This document shows positions 18,617 through 27,377 of a stretch of 64,000 nt of DNA, piece by piece (within the stretch, counting starts at the first letter, position 1; each line of letters starts with the position of its first letter). The translations under genes and the position numbers were made by a program. The stretch is from positions 372,001 through 436,000 of the forward strand of contig NZ_JOIU01000008.1 in the NCBI RefSeq assembly GCF_000720135.1. The letters are read 5' to 3'. This DNA comes from Streptomyces sp. NRRL S-1022. GTDB lineage: Bacteria; Actinomycetota; Actinomycetes; Streptomycetales; Streptomycetaceae. The notes below the pieces were generated by a model. The model ran no database searches, had not been told where the DNA came from, and worked only from the letters and a program-made list of their open reading frames with translations.

Positions 18617-19510
18617 TTACTTCACGTCGACGAAGTCACCCGCGGCGCTGACCGCCGGGGTGGTCGTGGTGCCCGCGAAGGAGAAGCGGTAGTAGCCGTC
18701 GACCGTGGCCTTGGCCGTCGTCTTCAGGGCACCCGTGGAGTCCGACTTGACGGTCTTCAGCGTGGTGTAGGTGCTGGAGCCCTTCTTGCGGAACTGGAGC
18801 TTCACGGACTGGCCGGTGTAGCCGTGGTACTTGTGGTCCTCCCAGTTGGCGCGGGAGAGCTTGCCCGTGACGGTGAGGGTCTTGCCCTTCTTCACCGGCT
18901 CCGGGGCGGCGTTGACCGTCAGCGTGGAGTTGCGCTGGACCAGGGTGGTGCCGAGGCCGTCGACCTGCACGACCTCCTTCTCGGAGTCGATGTCGAGCGC
19001 GACGCCCGCACCGTGCCAGGTCCCGGCCTGCGTGTTGCGCAGCTTCAGGTCCGCGTCGGTCTCCCGCGGGTCGAGCACGATCGTGCCCTTGCAGTCGGCG
19101 GTCGTCTTCGTGGTGGCCACGCAGACGCCGGGCGCGTCGCCGCCGGCGGCGTTGTCCGGGGTGACGGACGAGCCGTGGTAGATGAGCGGGACGCTGAGGA
19201 ACCCGTCCGCGTCGATGTCGACGTCGGCGCCGTGGGTCAGGGTGTAACTGACCGGGACGGCGACCTTGTTGGTGGTCCCGACCTTGATCGCCTTGGCGAT
19301 CTTGAAGTGGGAGAAGGTGACGTCCAGGTCGCCCTCCGCCGGGGAGGCGGCGACGCCGGCCTTGCCGGACGCGGCGTGCTGCAGGAGGACCTTGGCGAGG
19401 TCCGCGCGGTGGGCGGACGCACCGCCGTCGGCGGCCTGTGCGGCCGGCACGACGAAGGCGGAGAGGGCCAGGGCGCCGGAGACGGCGGCCACGGTGGCGC
19501 GAAGACGCAT
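18617..19510 (-). CDS. secreted protein, paralog 2 of a tandem family
   Basis: 297 residues with the same layout as its neighbours: signal peptide MRLRATVAAVSGALALSAFV ending at AQA, an extra segment of about 30 residues (ADLAKVLLQHAASGKAG), central region with TADCKGTIVLDP, and C-terminal sandwich with GKTLTVTGKLSRANW and FRKKGSSTYTTLK. Nearly identical to paralog 1 over parts of the C-terminal domain, so duplication is fairly recent or the copies exchange sequence. Unlike paralogs 1 and 3 it has no ACAACC/GATCTGATCA module upstream: that space holds the remnant of a fourth copy. Confidence 0.82.
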   Translation of the reverse strand: MRLRATVAAVSGALALSAFVVPAAQAADGGASAHRADLAKVLLQHAASGKAGVAASPAEGDLDVTFSHFKIAKAIKVGTTNKVAVPVSYTLTHGADVDIDADGFLSVPLIYHGSSVTPDNAAGGDAPGVCVATTKTTADCKGTIVLDPRETDADLKLRNTQAGTWHGAGVALDIDSEKEVVQVDGLGTTLVQRNSTLTVNAAPEPVKKGKTLTVTGKLSRANWEDHKYHGYTGQSVKLQFRKKGSSTYTTLKTVKSDSTGALKTTAKATVDGYYRFSFAGTTTTPAVSAAGDFVDVK

Positions 19511-19550
19511 GTGTTGTCCCTGAGTGGAAGTGGTGCCGGGGTGCGGCCGG

Positions 19551-19680
19551 TCACTGCACGTCGACGTGGTCGCCGGCGGCGCTGACCGCGGAGGTGGCGG
19601 AGTTGCCCGCGAAGGAGAAGCGGTGGTGACCGTCGGCCGTGGCGGTGGTCTTCAGCTTGCCCTTGAGGGGAAGGGGGGTG
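19551..19680 (-). pseudogene. C-terminal stub of a fourth paralog
   Basis: Reading on the minus strand gives GKLKTTATADGHHRFSFAG, then NSATSAVSAAGDHVDVQ and a stop at 19551-19553. This matches the last 36 or so residues of the three intact paralogs (for example LKTTVKATADGYYRYSFAG and SAAGDFVDVK) with small deletions. There is no start codon, signal peptide or remaining domain. It is wedged between the stop of paralog 3 and the start of paralog 2 and is clear evidence of an earlier fourth copy lost by deletion. Confidence 0.85.
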
Positions 19681-19692
19681 GTCTGCTGCCGC

Positions 19693-20475
19693 TTACTTCA
19701 CGTCGACGAAGTCACCGGCGGCGCTGACCGCGGAGGTGGTCGAGGTGCCCGCGAAGGAGTACCGGTAGTACCCGTCCGCGGTGGCCTTGACCGTGGTCTT
19801 CAGGCGGCCCCTGGAGTCCGTCTTGACGGTCTTCAGCGTGGTGTACGTGTTCGAGCCGCTCTTGCGGAACTGGAGCTTCACGGACTGGCCGGTGTAGCCG
19901 GAGTACGTGCCGCCGTTCCAGTTGGCGCGGGTGAGGGCGCCCGTGACGGTGAGGGTCTTCCCCTTCTTCACCGGCTCGGGGGAGGCGTCGGCCGTCAGCT
20001 TGGCCAGCCGCTGCGCCTGGAAGGTCTTGGCGTTCTCCTTCTTGACGTAGTTGGTGTCGTTGCCCTGGGCGATCGCCCAGACCTTCCAGCTGCCGGCCAC
20101 CTCGTTGATGAGGTTCTTACCGGCCGACAGGGTGTACGTCGCCTTGCAGTCCGCCTTGGTGGCGCTGACCTCGGTGCAGACGGAGCGCTTGTCGGAGGTG
20201 TTGGCGACGGCACCGCTGTCGGAGTGCTCGATGTCCTTGCCGTGGTACAGGATCGCCTGGGCCCAGGCGATGCCCGAGTCGTCGGTGGCGGTGAAGGACA
20301 CCGTGATGGTCTTGGTCCCGGACGCGCTGACCACGACGGGCTTGCCGCCGTTGACCACGACGTTCGAGATCTTGGTGTCACCGCGGTGGGCGTCCGCCGC
20401 GTGCGCGGCCGGAACGGCCAGAACGGACAGCGCCAGGGCGCCGAGGACGGCCGTGCCGGCGACTCGCATACGCAT
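19693..20475 (-). CDS. secreted protein, paralog 3 of a tandem family
   Basis: 260 residues: signal peptide MRMRVAGTAVLGALALSVLA ending at AHA, divergent central region (VVNGGKPVVVSASGTKTITV; a Cys pair in CTEVSATKADCKATYT) and the shared C-terminal beta-sandwich (GKTLTVTGALTRANW; LQFRKSGSNTYTTLK). The central half differs most from the other two, while the C-terminal domain is strongly conserved, which suggests the latter has the common structural or surface-binding role. Function unknown. Confidence 0.82.
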   Translation of the reverse strand: MRMRVAGTAVLGALALSVLAVPAAHAADAHRGDTKISNVVVNGGKPVVVSASGTKTITVSFTATDDSGIAWAQAILYHGKDIEHSDSGAVANTSDKRSVCTEVSATKADCKATYTLSAGKNLINEVAGSWKVWAIAQGNDTNYVKKENAKTFQAQRLAKLTADASPEPVKKGKTLTVTGALTRANWNGGTYSGYTGQSVKLQFRKSGSNTYTTLKTVKTDSRGRLKTTVKATADGYYRYSFAGTSTTSAVSAAGDFVDVK

Positions 20476-20512
20476 GGGTGTGTCTCCCCGTGATCATGAA
20501 GCTGATTTCGCA

Positions 20513-20546
20513 TGATCAGATCAACGGCACACACCAGAGGTTGTAC
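20513..20546 (-). promoter_or_regulatory. conserved promoter-like module, paralog 3
   Basis: Minus-strand ACAACC, 16 bp, GATCTGATCA, identical blocks and spacing to the module before paralog 1. It lies 37 bp before the start of this gene. Confidence 0.55.
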
Positions 20547-20584
20547 GGGATCTTCACCTTTTCCCGGCTGTGCGGAACGTCACC

Positions 20585-23500
20585 TCAGTCGAACCAGCGG
20601 TCCCGGGCCAGTTCCGCCGTCCGGGACGGGTCCTCCAGGAGCGCGGCCACCTCGAACCGGCGCGGCCACTGCCCCGCCGCCCAGGCCAGGCCGGCGGCGA
20701 CGCCCTCCAGGGTGGCCGCGTGCAGCACCCCGTCGTCGGTCAGCCGCCAGTCGATCTCCACGCCGTCCACGACCAGTTCCTCGTGCTCGACGTACGTCCC
20801 GGGCGTCCGCGGCCCGAGCAGCACCCGCACCGCGTCCGGTACGCCGTGCTCGGCCCCCTCGGAGTGCACCTCGCCGGTGACGGACTCGCTCAGCCGCCGC
20901 ACCTGGAACAGCTCGGCCAGCTCGGCGGCCCGCGCGGGCCTGACCGGCAGCAGCGGCACACCGGAGGTGAACGGCAGCAGGTCCGGCGAGTCGACCACGA
21001 CCGCCGCACCGGCGTCCACGACCTCCACCCGCCCGTCGACCACGGCCCGCAGCTCGTCCGGCAGGGTCACCTGCTCGGGGTCCAGCTCCGCCAGCGCGCT
21101 GTACAGCCCGTGCAGTTGGGCGGGCGTCACCGGGCGGTCCGGGTCCGCGAGCCGGTCCAGCAGCTCGGCGGCCCCGCCGGGCTCGTCCAGCAGCGCGCCG
21201 ACCGAGGTGCGCACGCCGAGCGCCCGCAGCACCTGCTCGTCCTCGAACCCGGTGGCGTCGGCCTCGTCGTACAGGCCGTGCAGCAGCGGATCGCCGCCGG
21301 CGGCCAGCAGTCCGGCCGGGCGCCGCCCGTCGAGCACCGGGTGCCCGCGCAGCCACCACGCGGTGTACGGCCGTACGACCTCGTGGGTGCCGTCGGGGAG
21401 CAGGATCCGCACGGGCTGGGTGAGGGCGTCCCGCAGCGGCGGCCGGGCCAGCAGGGCGAGCACCTCGGGCCAGTGGTCGTCGTCCACCAGGTCCAGGTCG
21501 CGCACGGCGACGAGTTCGGTGGCGACCGGCGGTACCGGGCTGTCCGGGAACCGGTCGAGGATGTCCTCGCACCACACGTCGACGGCGTCCAGCAGGCCGG
21601 CGTCGTCCGGTTCGGCGTAGTCGCCGTCCCGCGGCTCCAGTTCGTCCGGGTCGAGGACGACATCGGTGGCGCGGACCAGCGCGAAGTCGGCGAGCACCCC
21701 GCACGCGGCGAGCGGCTGCTCGCCCCACTTCTCCGCCAGCTCGGCGTCCACGGCGGCGAGTTCACCCTCCCGGATGACCCGGGCGAAGGGACTGCCGGGG
21801 AACACCAGCTCACCGGCGGGGGCGAGTTCCCCGTCCTCGTCGGGCAGCGCGAGCGCGCCCAGCCAGGGCTCCTCCCCCGGTTCCAGGCCGGCGTCCCGCA
21901 CGAGCCCGAGGACCGTGTCGGCCAGCTCCTCGGCGTCGGGCGCGTCCTCCTCCCAGGCGAGGCCGCCGTCGTCCTCCAGGGAGGCGGCCACGGCGGCCCG
22001 CACCTGCGGGGTGGTCAGCACCGCACGCGGGGTGGCGGGCAGTGCGCCGAGCTTCTCCAGCAGCGGGTGCGCGGCGTCCGCGTGGGCCACCTTCAGCCCG
22101 AGCCGGCCCAGTACGCCCGGGTCGATGCGGGCGGCGTCCGGGGCGGGCAGCAGCACCTGCCGGGGCCCGATCGTCGTCCGGCCTCCCCCGGATCCGAAAG
22201 CCTGGGAGGTGCCCCCGGCGAGTGGCACCGGCAGGCCCGACAGCCGCTCGGGGTCGACCCCGGCGAGGCTGTCGTACAGCCGCCACCACCACTGCGGCTC
22301 CTTCTCCAGTCCGGCGAGCCGGTCGACGGCGTCGGCGAGGGGCAGCCGGGCGACCCCGAGGGTGCGCAGCTCCACGCGCCGCTCAAGTCCGGCCGGGAGC
22401 AGGGTGGGCAGCACCTCGGCGAGCACCCGGACGGTGCCGGCCCCGGCGCCCTCCACGACCTCGGCGTCCCGGGGCCGCAGTGCCTGGGGCAGCTCGTCGT
22501 CGTCCGTGCCCTCGGCGGCCGGGGGCAGGAAGGCGGTGCGCGGCAGCCGCTCCAGCACGGCCTGGCGCAGCGCCCCGTCCAGCTCCGCCTTGCCCAGCGG
22601 CCCGGGGACGAGGTCGATGACGCCCTCGCCCACCGGCCGCCAGGCGGCGAGCAGTTCGGCGTAGGCGTCGGCCGCGCGCTGCACCAGGAAGTCGGTGAGC
22701 GGGCCGGGGGCCGCGTGCCGGCGGGTGGTGTCCAGCGGGAACGAGGCGATGAGCAGCGCGGGCATGCCGAGCGGTTCGTCGCTCGGGGTGGGGGCGTGCA
22801 GGACCGGGGTGGTGCGGGGCCTGGCCGGGGCGCCGTAGGCGTCGACGGGTACGGCCCAGGTCACCGACCAGTGCGGGCGCAGCCGTTCCTCGACCGGGCG
22901 GTCGGCGAGGAGGTCGGGGGTGAGCGGCCCGTGGGCGGACGCGGTGCGCCAGTTGGTGATGCCGTCGCGGGAGTCCTCCACGACCGTGAAGGCGCCGTCG
23001 GTACGCCGGCCGAGCGTGCGGGGGGCCTCCTCGCCGATCTCCACGACGACCTCCGCCAGCCCCGGCAGGGCCAGCAGCAGGGCGTCGTCGATGCCGGAGA
23101 GCAGCCGCTCGGCGAGGTCGGCGGCGGCGGCGTCGCGCAGGGGCAGGATGACGGCGGTGTCGTACGGCTCCGGGGCGGTGCCCTCGGCGGCGAACGGCAG
23201 CCGCAGCAGGGGCACGTGGCCGTCCCGGCGCCGCACCTCGTCCCCCAGCCCGGGGCTGTGCCGGGCCACGTCGGAGGCCAGCTCCCGGGCCTCGGCCAGC
23301 GACCAGCGCACGCCCCCGTGCCGTCCCACGATCGCCGGTTCGTCGGTGACGGCGAGGACGGCGGCGAAGCCGACGCCGAACCGGCCGACGGCGCTGTGGG
23401 TGGCCTCCGCGTCCCGCTTGGCGGAGGCCCGCAGGGTGGACAGCGACTCGACACCGGCCGCGTCGAGCGGGGCGCCGGTGTTCGCGGCCACGAGGACGCC

Positions 23501-23743
23501 GTCGCGGAGGGTGAGCCGCAGGCGGCCCGGCACGCCCGCGCGGGCGGCGGCGTCGGCGGCGTTCTGGGCGAGCTCCACGACGAGGCGGTCCCGGTACCCG
23601 CCGAGCACGAGGTCCTCCTCGGCGTTGGCGTCCTCCCGGAACCGGGCGGGGCTGGTCGCCCAGGCGTCGAGCACCCCGCGACGCAGACGGGCGGTGCCGA
23701 AGGGGTCGGCGCCCTCGGCCGCCGGCCGCACGAACTTGCTCAC
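20585..23743 (-). CDS. sacsin-type Hsp90-like ATPase protein
   Basis: 1052 residues. The N-terminal 250 form a GHKL ATPase domain: VVELAQNAADAAARAG (N box, with Glu and Asn), an altered second motif VLVAANTGAPLDAAGV where DxGxG is expected, and VGRFGVGFAAVL (glycine-rich lid). It groups with bacterial sacsin/Hsp90-like proteins, of which the long acidic C-terminal part has no assigned function. Expected to be a chaperone-like or signalling ATPase in the cytoplasm. GTG start with AGGAG about eight bases upstream. Transcribed alone, divergent from the hemerythrin gene. Activity is uncertain because the Asp of the second motif is replaced. Confidence 0.85.
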   Translation of the reverse strand: MSKFVRPAAEGADPFGTARLRRGVLDAWATSPARFREDANAEEDLVLGGYRDRLVVELAQNAADAAARAGVPGRLRLTLRDGVLVAANTGAPLDAAGVESLSTLRASAKRDAEATHSAVGRFGVGFAAVLAVTDEPAIVGRHGGVRWSLAEARELASDVARHSPGLGDEVRRRDGHVPLLRLPFAAEGTAPEPYDTAVILPLRDAAAADLAERLLSGIDDALLLALPGLAEVVVEIGEEAPRTLGRRTDGAFTVVEDSRDGITNWRTASAHGPLTPDLLADRPVEERLRPHWSVTWAVPVDAYGAPARPRTTPVLHAPTPSDEPLGMPALLIASFPLDTTRRHAAPGPLTDFLVQRAADAYAELLAAWRPVGEGVIDLVPGPLGKAELDGALRQAVLERLPRTAFLPPAAEGTDDDELPQALRPRDAEVVEGAGAGTVRVLAEVLPTLLPAGLERRVELRTLGVARLPLADAVDRLAGLEKEPQWWWRLYDSLAGVDPERLSGLPVPLAGGTSQAFGSGGGRTTIGPRQVLLPAPDAARIDPGVLGRLGLKVAHADAAHPLLEKLGALPATPRAVLTTPQVRAAVAASLEDDGGLAWEEDAPDAEELADTVLGLVRDAGLEPGEEPWLGALALPDEDGELAPAGELVFPGSPFARVIREGELAAVDAELAEKWGEQPLAACGVLADFALVRATDVVLDPDELEPRDGDYAEPDDAGLLDAVDVWCEDILDRFPDSPVPPVATELVAVRDLDLVDDDHWPEVLALLARPPLRDALTQPVRILLPDGTHEVVRPYTAWWLRGHPVLDGRRPAGLLAAGGDPLLHGLYDEADATGFEDEQVLRALGVRTSVGALLDEPGGAAELLDRLADPDRPVTPAQLHGLYSALAELDPEQVTLPDELRAVVDGRVEVVDAGAAVVVDSPDLLPFTSGVPLLPVRPARAAELAELFQVRRLSESVTGEVHSEGAEHGVPDAVRVLLGPRTPGTYVEHEELVVDGVEIDWRLTDDGVLHAATLEGVAAGLAWAAGQWPRRFEVAALLEDPSRTAELARDRWFD

Positions 23744-23877
23744 GTTGACTCTCCTCTACGACGTGAGACCGAAGGTACAGCGCGGAGCCGGGGGGCAATC
23801 AACGCGGACCGGGAGGGTATGCGGTAGTGACCATCCGTTGGCACGAAGATGCCGTCGCACGAAAGTGGTGCCCTCCC

Positions 23878-24372
23878 ATGCCCGAGACACAGGACGTCGT
23901 CGAGCTGATCCTCCAGGACCACCGGCGTATGGAGGACCTTTTCCGGCTGATGCGCAGCGTGGAAGAGGACCGGACCGCCGCCCTGGAGGAGTTCGCCGAT
24001 CTGCTGGTCGCGCACGCGCTGGCCGAGGAGGCCAAGGTCTATCCCGCCCTCAAGCGGTACAAGAACATCGACGACGAAGAGGTCGAGCACGGCGAGCACG
24101 AGCACGACGAGGGCAATCAGGCCCTCCTGGACCTCCTCCAGGTGCAGGAGGTCGGCTCCGAGGAATGGGACGAGAAGCTGGAGGCGCTGGTGGAGGCGGT
24201 CACCCACCACGCCGACGAGGAGGAGCGCACCATCCTCAACGGTGCCCGCGAGAACGTGGCGGCGGAGCGGCGCGCGGAGCTGGGCGCGGCGTTCTGGGAG
24301 GAGCGTGAGCGCCGGCTGAAGTCCGGCTGCGGCTCCCTCGACAACGTGCGCCGCATCGTGGAGTCCTCCTGA
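23878..24372 (+). CDS. hemerythrin-like di-iron domain protein
   Basis: 164-residue four-helix protein with the hemerythrin ligand pattern: LQDHRRMEDLFRL, ALAEEAKVYPAL, EHGEHEHDEGNQ and THHADEEERTIL. Probably binds a di-iron or similar centre for oxygen/NO sensing, scavenging or metal storage. A GC-rich hairpin at 24381-24414 follows. The ATG at 23878 begins the conserved MPETQDVVELIL. Confidence 0.9.
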   Translation: MPETQDVVELILQDHRRMEDLFRLMRSVEEDRTAALEEFADLLVAHALAEEAKVYPALKRYKNIDDEEVEHGEHEHDEGNQALLDLLQVQEVGSEEWDEKLEALVEAVTHHADEEERTILNGARENVAAERRAELGAAFWEERERRLKSGCGSLDNVRRIVESS

Positions 24373-24380
24373 CCCGCGCT

Positions 24381-24414
24381 CCGGGGCCGGGCTCTCACGG
24401 GCCCGGCCCGGGGT
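24381..24414 (+). terminator. GC-rich hairpin after the hemerythrin gene
   Basis: CCGGGGCCGGG and CCCGGCCCGG form an imperfect stem about 8-40 bp beyond the stop; no T-run. Confidence 0.55.
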
Positions 24415-24576
24415 CCGGCCGCACGGCACGGCCGAGGCCCGCCCGGGCCGCCTCCAGCTGCGCGGCGAACGCGATGCCCAGGAACAGGGCGACGCCGGTC
24501 AGGGCACCATGCCCGGCACGATCTGCTCGTCCCCGGTCATGTCCCGGGTCTGCGGGACGTGCACCACCGTGCCCAT
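24395..24576 (-). pseudogene. YihY/BrkB-family membrane protein, internal-deletion remnant
   Basis: From ATG 24576 the minus strand encodes MGTVVHVPQTRDMTGDE, the typical start of Streptomyces YihY/BrkB (YhjD-type) membrane proteins, preceded by a good GAGGAGGGA ribosome binding site. After EQIVPGMVP this frame stops. In another frame, at about 24395-24510, lies ALTGVALFLGIAFAAQLEAA, RAGLGRAVRPDPG and a stop, which is the last transmembrane helix and tail of the same family. Roughly 250 central residues are missing. It sits 15 bp after ppk2 on the same strand, so it was probably co-transcribed. Family assignment of the two ends is from memory. Confidence 0.7.
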
Positions 24577-24591
24577 GTCCGGGGTCCCTCC

Positions 24592-25611
24592 TCACCCGTG
24601 GCCGCGGCCGGCCGACGGCGCGGGGTCCGGGTGGTTGCCGGGGCCGCCGCCCGGTCCCGCCAGCGGGGTCGGGGAGAGGGCCGTGGGTTCCTCACCCGGT
24701 TCGAGCAGGGTGTCCGCCGCCCCGACGATCAGCGGGTCGGGGGTGCCGACCGCCTCGGGGTCCTTGGCCGGGTAGTCGAAGCGGTCCAGGAGGCTGCGCA
24801 TCGCCTCCAGCCGGCCCCGCCGCTTGTCGTTGTTCTTCACGACCGTCCAGGGGGCGTGGGCGGTGTCGGTCGCCCGGAACATGTCGACCTTGGCCGCGGT
24901 GTAGTCGTCCCAGCGGTCGAGGGAGTCCAGGTCGGTGGGGGACAGCTTCCAGCGGCGCACCGGGTCGACCTGCCGGATCGCGAACCGGGTCCGCTGCTCG
25001 GCGCGGGACACCGAGAACCAGAACTTAACCAGCAGGACGCCGTCGTCGGTGAGCAGCCGCTCGAACAGCGGCGCCTGCCGCAGGAACTGCCGGTACTCGG
25101 CCTCCGAGCAGAAGCCCATGACCCGCTCGACCCCGGCCCGGTTGTACCAGGACCGGTCGAAGAAGACCATCTCGCCGCGGGCCGGCAGGTGCGTCACGTA
25201 CCGCTGGAAGTACCACTGCCCCGCCTCCCGCTCGGTCGGCTTGTCCAGCGCCACCACGCGGGCCCCGCGGGGGTTCAGCCGCTCGGTGAACCGTTTTATG
25301 GTGCCGCCCTTGCCGGCCGCGTCCCGCCCCTCGCAGACCACGACGATCCGCTGCCCCGTCTCCCGCACCCAGCGCTGGAGCTTGAGCAGCTCGATCTGCA
25401 GGATCCGCTTGGTCCGCTCGTACTCGCGCCGGCCGACCCGGTGGTCGTAGGGGTGGTTCTCCCGCCAGGTCCCGACCGGCCGGCCGCCGGCGTCCAGCAG
25501 CACCGGCCGCTCCGGCTGCCGGTCGTCCACCTCGAACCCCCGCAGCAGGTCGTCCTCGCGCACCGTGCCGCGGGTCCGCTCCGCCTCCGTCGCCTGCTCG
25601 TGCTCGGCCAC
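24592..25611 (-). CDS. ppk2: polyphosphate kinase 2 (PPK2)
   Basis: Uses polyphosphate to phosphorylate nucleotides (GDP/ADP to triphosphates, or the reverse). 339 residues, single PPK2 domain: Walker A VCEGRDAAGKGGTIKRF, FDRSWYNRAGVERVMGF (Walker B region), lid RRWKLSPTDLDSLDRWDDY and VVKNNDKRRGRLEAMR. GTG 25611 has a GGAGAGG site eight bases upstream; longer upstream starts add only non-conserved Arg-rich residues. Divergent from a PhoD-like gene, so the pair may serve phosphate metabolism, although no PHO box was seen between them. Confidence 0.93.
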   Translation of the reverse strand: MAEHEQATEAERTRGTVREDDLLRGFEVDDRQPERPVLLDAGGRPVGTWRENHPYDHRVGRREYERTKRILQIELLKLQRWVRETGQRIVVVCEGRDAAGKGGTIKRFTERLNPRGARVVALDKPTEREAGQWYFQRYVTHLPARGEMVFFDRSWYNRAGVERVMGFCSEAEYRQFLRQAPLFERLLTDDGVLLVKFWFSVSRAEQRTRFAIRQVDPVRRWKLSPTDLDSLDRWDDYTAAKVDMFRATDTAHAPWTVVKNNDKRRGRLEAMRSLLDRFDYPAKDPEAVGTPDPLIVGAADTLLEPGEEPTALSPTPLAGPGGGPGNHPDPAPSAGRGHG

Positions 25612-25751
25612 GCCACTGCCTCTCCGCCTCGCCTCGCCCGGGGCCGGGCGCACCCCGGTCTCCTCACACGTGCCCGCCCAGCCGGGTCCCAGACGCCTGT
25701 ACCGTCGCTGGGGTCGTTCCTCCGTACCGCGCGAGACAGGAAGGCGATCAC

Positions 25752-27377
25752 ATGCCCGAACTGCGCCTGGGACCACTGCTCAGGTACACCGACGGCGCCC
25801 GCGCGACCGTGTGGGTGGAGACGAGCCGGCCCTGCACGGTCGAGGTGCGCTGCTCCGACGGCGCGGCCGGCACGGCCCCCACCTTCCAGGTGTCCGGGCA
25901 CCACTACGCGCTCGTCACGGTCACCGGACTGGAACCGGGCACCTCGCCCTCCTACGAGGTGTTCCTGGACGACACCGCGGTGTGGCCCCTGCCCGACTCC
26001 CGCTTCCCGCCCTCCGTCATCCGCACCCCCGGCGCCGGCGACGCCGTCCGCGTCACCTTCGGCTCGTGCCGCTGGGCCGCGCCCCCGGCGGACGGCACGG
26101 ACCCGGTCGGCCCCGACGCCCTCGACACCCTCGCCACCCGCCTTGCGGCCGACCCCGGCGCCGAGCGCCCCGACGTCCTGCTGCTCCTGGGCGACCAGGT
26201 GTACGCCGACGAGACCTCCGAGGAGACCCGGCGCTGGCTGGCCGCCCGCCGCGACCTCGACCGGCCGCCCGGCGCGCAGGTCACCGACTACGAGGAGTAC
26301 TGCCACCTCTACTACGAGTCCTGGCTCGACCCGGAGGTGCGCTGGCTGCTGTCCACCGTGCCCAGTTTCATGATCTTCGACGATCACGACATCGTGGACG
26401 ACTGGAACACCTCCGCCTCCTGGCTCGCCGACATGCGCACCACCGACTGGTGGCAGGAACGGCTGCTGAGCGGCCTGATGTCGTACTGGGTCCACCAGCA
26501 CCTCGGCAACCTCTCCCCCGCCGAACTCGCCGACGACCCGACCTGGGCCGCCGTCCGCGCCACCCCGGACGGTACGAAGGCGCTGCGCGCCCTGGCCGAA
26601 CAGGCCGACGCCGACTCCGCGTCGGTCCGCTTCAGCTACCGGCGCGACTTCGGCCGGGTCCGGGTGGTGATGGTCGACTCCCGGGCCGCACGGGTCCTGG
26701 AGGAGGGCCACCGCTCCATGCTGGACGCGGGCGAGGCCGCCTGGCTGCGCCGGCAGGTCCTCGCCGACGAGGGGGCCTACGACCACCTCCTCATCGGCAC
26801 CTCCCTGCCCTGGCTGCTGCCGCACCTGGTGCACGACACCGAGAGCTGGGACGCCGCCCTGTGCGCCGGGGAGCGCGGCGACCGCTGGGCCCGCTTCGGC
26901 GAGTGGCTGCGCCGCGGGGCCGACCTGGAGCACTGGGCGGCCTTCCCCCGCTCCTTCGCCGGCCTCGCGGGCCTCATCGCCGACGTCGCGGCGGCGCCGG
27001 GCGCCCCGGCCAGCGTGTGCGTGCTGTCCGGGGACGTGCACCACGGTTACGTCGCCGAGGCGACCTGGCGCTCCGGCGACCTCGGCATACCCGTCGTCCA
27101 GCTCACCTGCTCACCCGTGCACAACTCCGTGCCGGCGGCCATGCGGATCGGATTCCGCGTCGGCTGGAGCGCGCCGGCCCGCGTCCTGGGCCGCCTGCTC
27201 GCCCGGCACGGGCGCTGCGCGCGGCTGCCGGTGCGGTGGCGCAAGCGGGGCGGGCCGTGGTTCGGCAACCAGCTGATGACGCTGACGCTGCGGGGCCGTT
27301 CGGCCCACCTGCGCCTGGAGGTCACCGACGAGGAGCCGCGCCTCCACACGGTCCACGAGAGCAGCCTCACCGGCTAG
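25752..27377 (+). CDS. PhoD-like alkaline phosphatase/phosphodiesterase
   Basis: 541 residues with a metallophosphatase core: LLLGDQVYADE, FMIFDDHDIVDDWN, LLIGTSLPW and LSGDVHHGYVAE provide the metal ligands. It lacks the Tat signal of secreted PhoD, so it belongs to the cytoplasmic PhoD-like branch. N-terminal PhoD_N-like beta domain to about residue 95. Ribosome binding site AGGAAGG. It shares its stop bases with the convergent DUF397 gene through a CTAG at 27374-27377. Confidence 0.9.
   Translation: MPELRLGPLLRYTDGARATVWVETSRPCTVEVRCSDGAAGTAPTFQVSGHHYALVTVTGLEPGTSPSYEVFLDDTAVWPLPDSRFPPSVIRTPGAGDAVRVTFGSCRWAAPPADGTDPVGPDALDTLATRLAADPGAERPDVLLLLGDQVYADETSEETRRWLAARRDLDRPPGAQVTDYEEYCHLYYESWLDPEVRWLLSTVPSFMIFDDHDIVDDWNTSASWLADMRTTDWWQERLLSGLMSYWVHQHLGNLSPAELADDPTWAAVRATPDGTKALRALAEQADADSASVRFSYRRDFGRVRVVMVDSRAARVLEEGHRSMLDAGEAAWLRRQVLADEGAYDHLLIGTSLPWLLPHLVHDTESWDAALCAGERGDRWARFGEWLRRGADLEHWAAFPRSFAGLAGLIADVAAAPGAPASVCVLSGDVHHGYVAEATWRSGDLGIPVVQLTCSPVHNSVPAAMRIGFRVGWSAPARVLGRLLARHGRCARLPVRWRKRGGPWFGNQLMTLTLRGRSAHLRLEVTDEEPRLHTVHESSLTG

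Noticed and set aside
25612..25751. PHO boxes between ppk2 and the PhoD-like gene
   Set aside because: No tandem GTTCACC-like repeats; the link to phosphate control remains only a functional guess.
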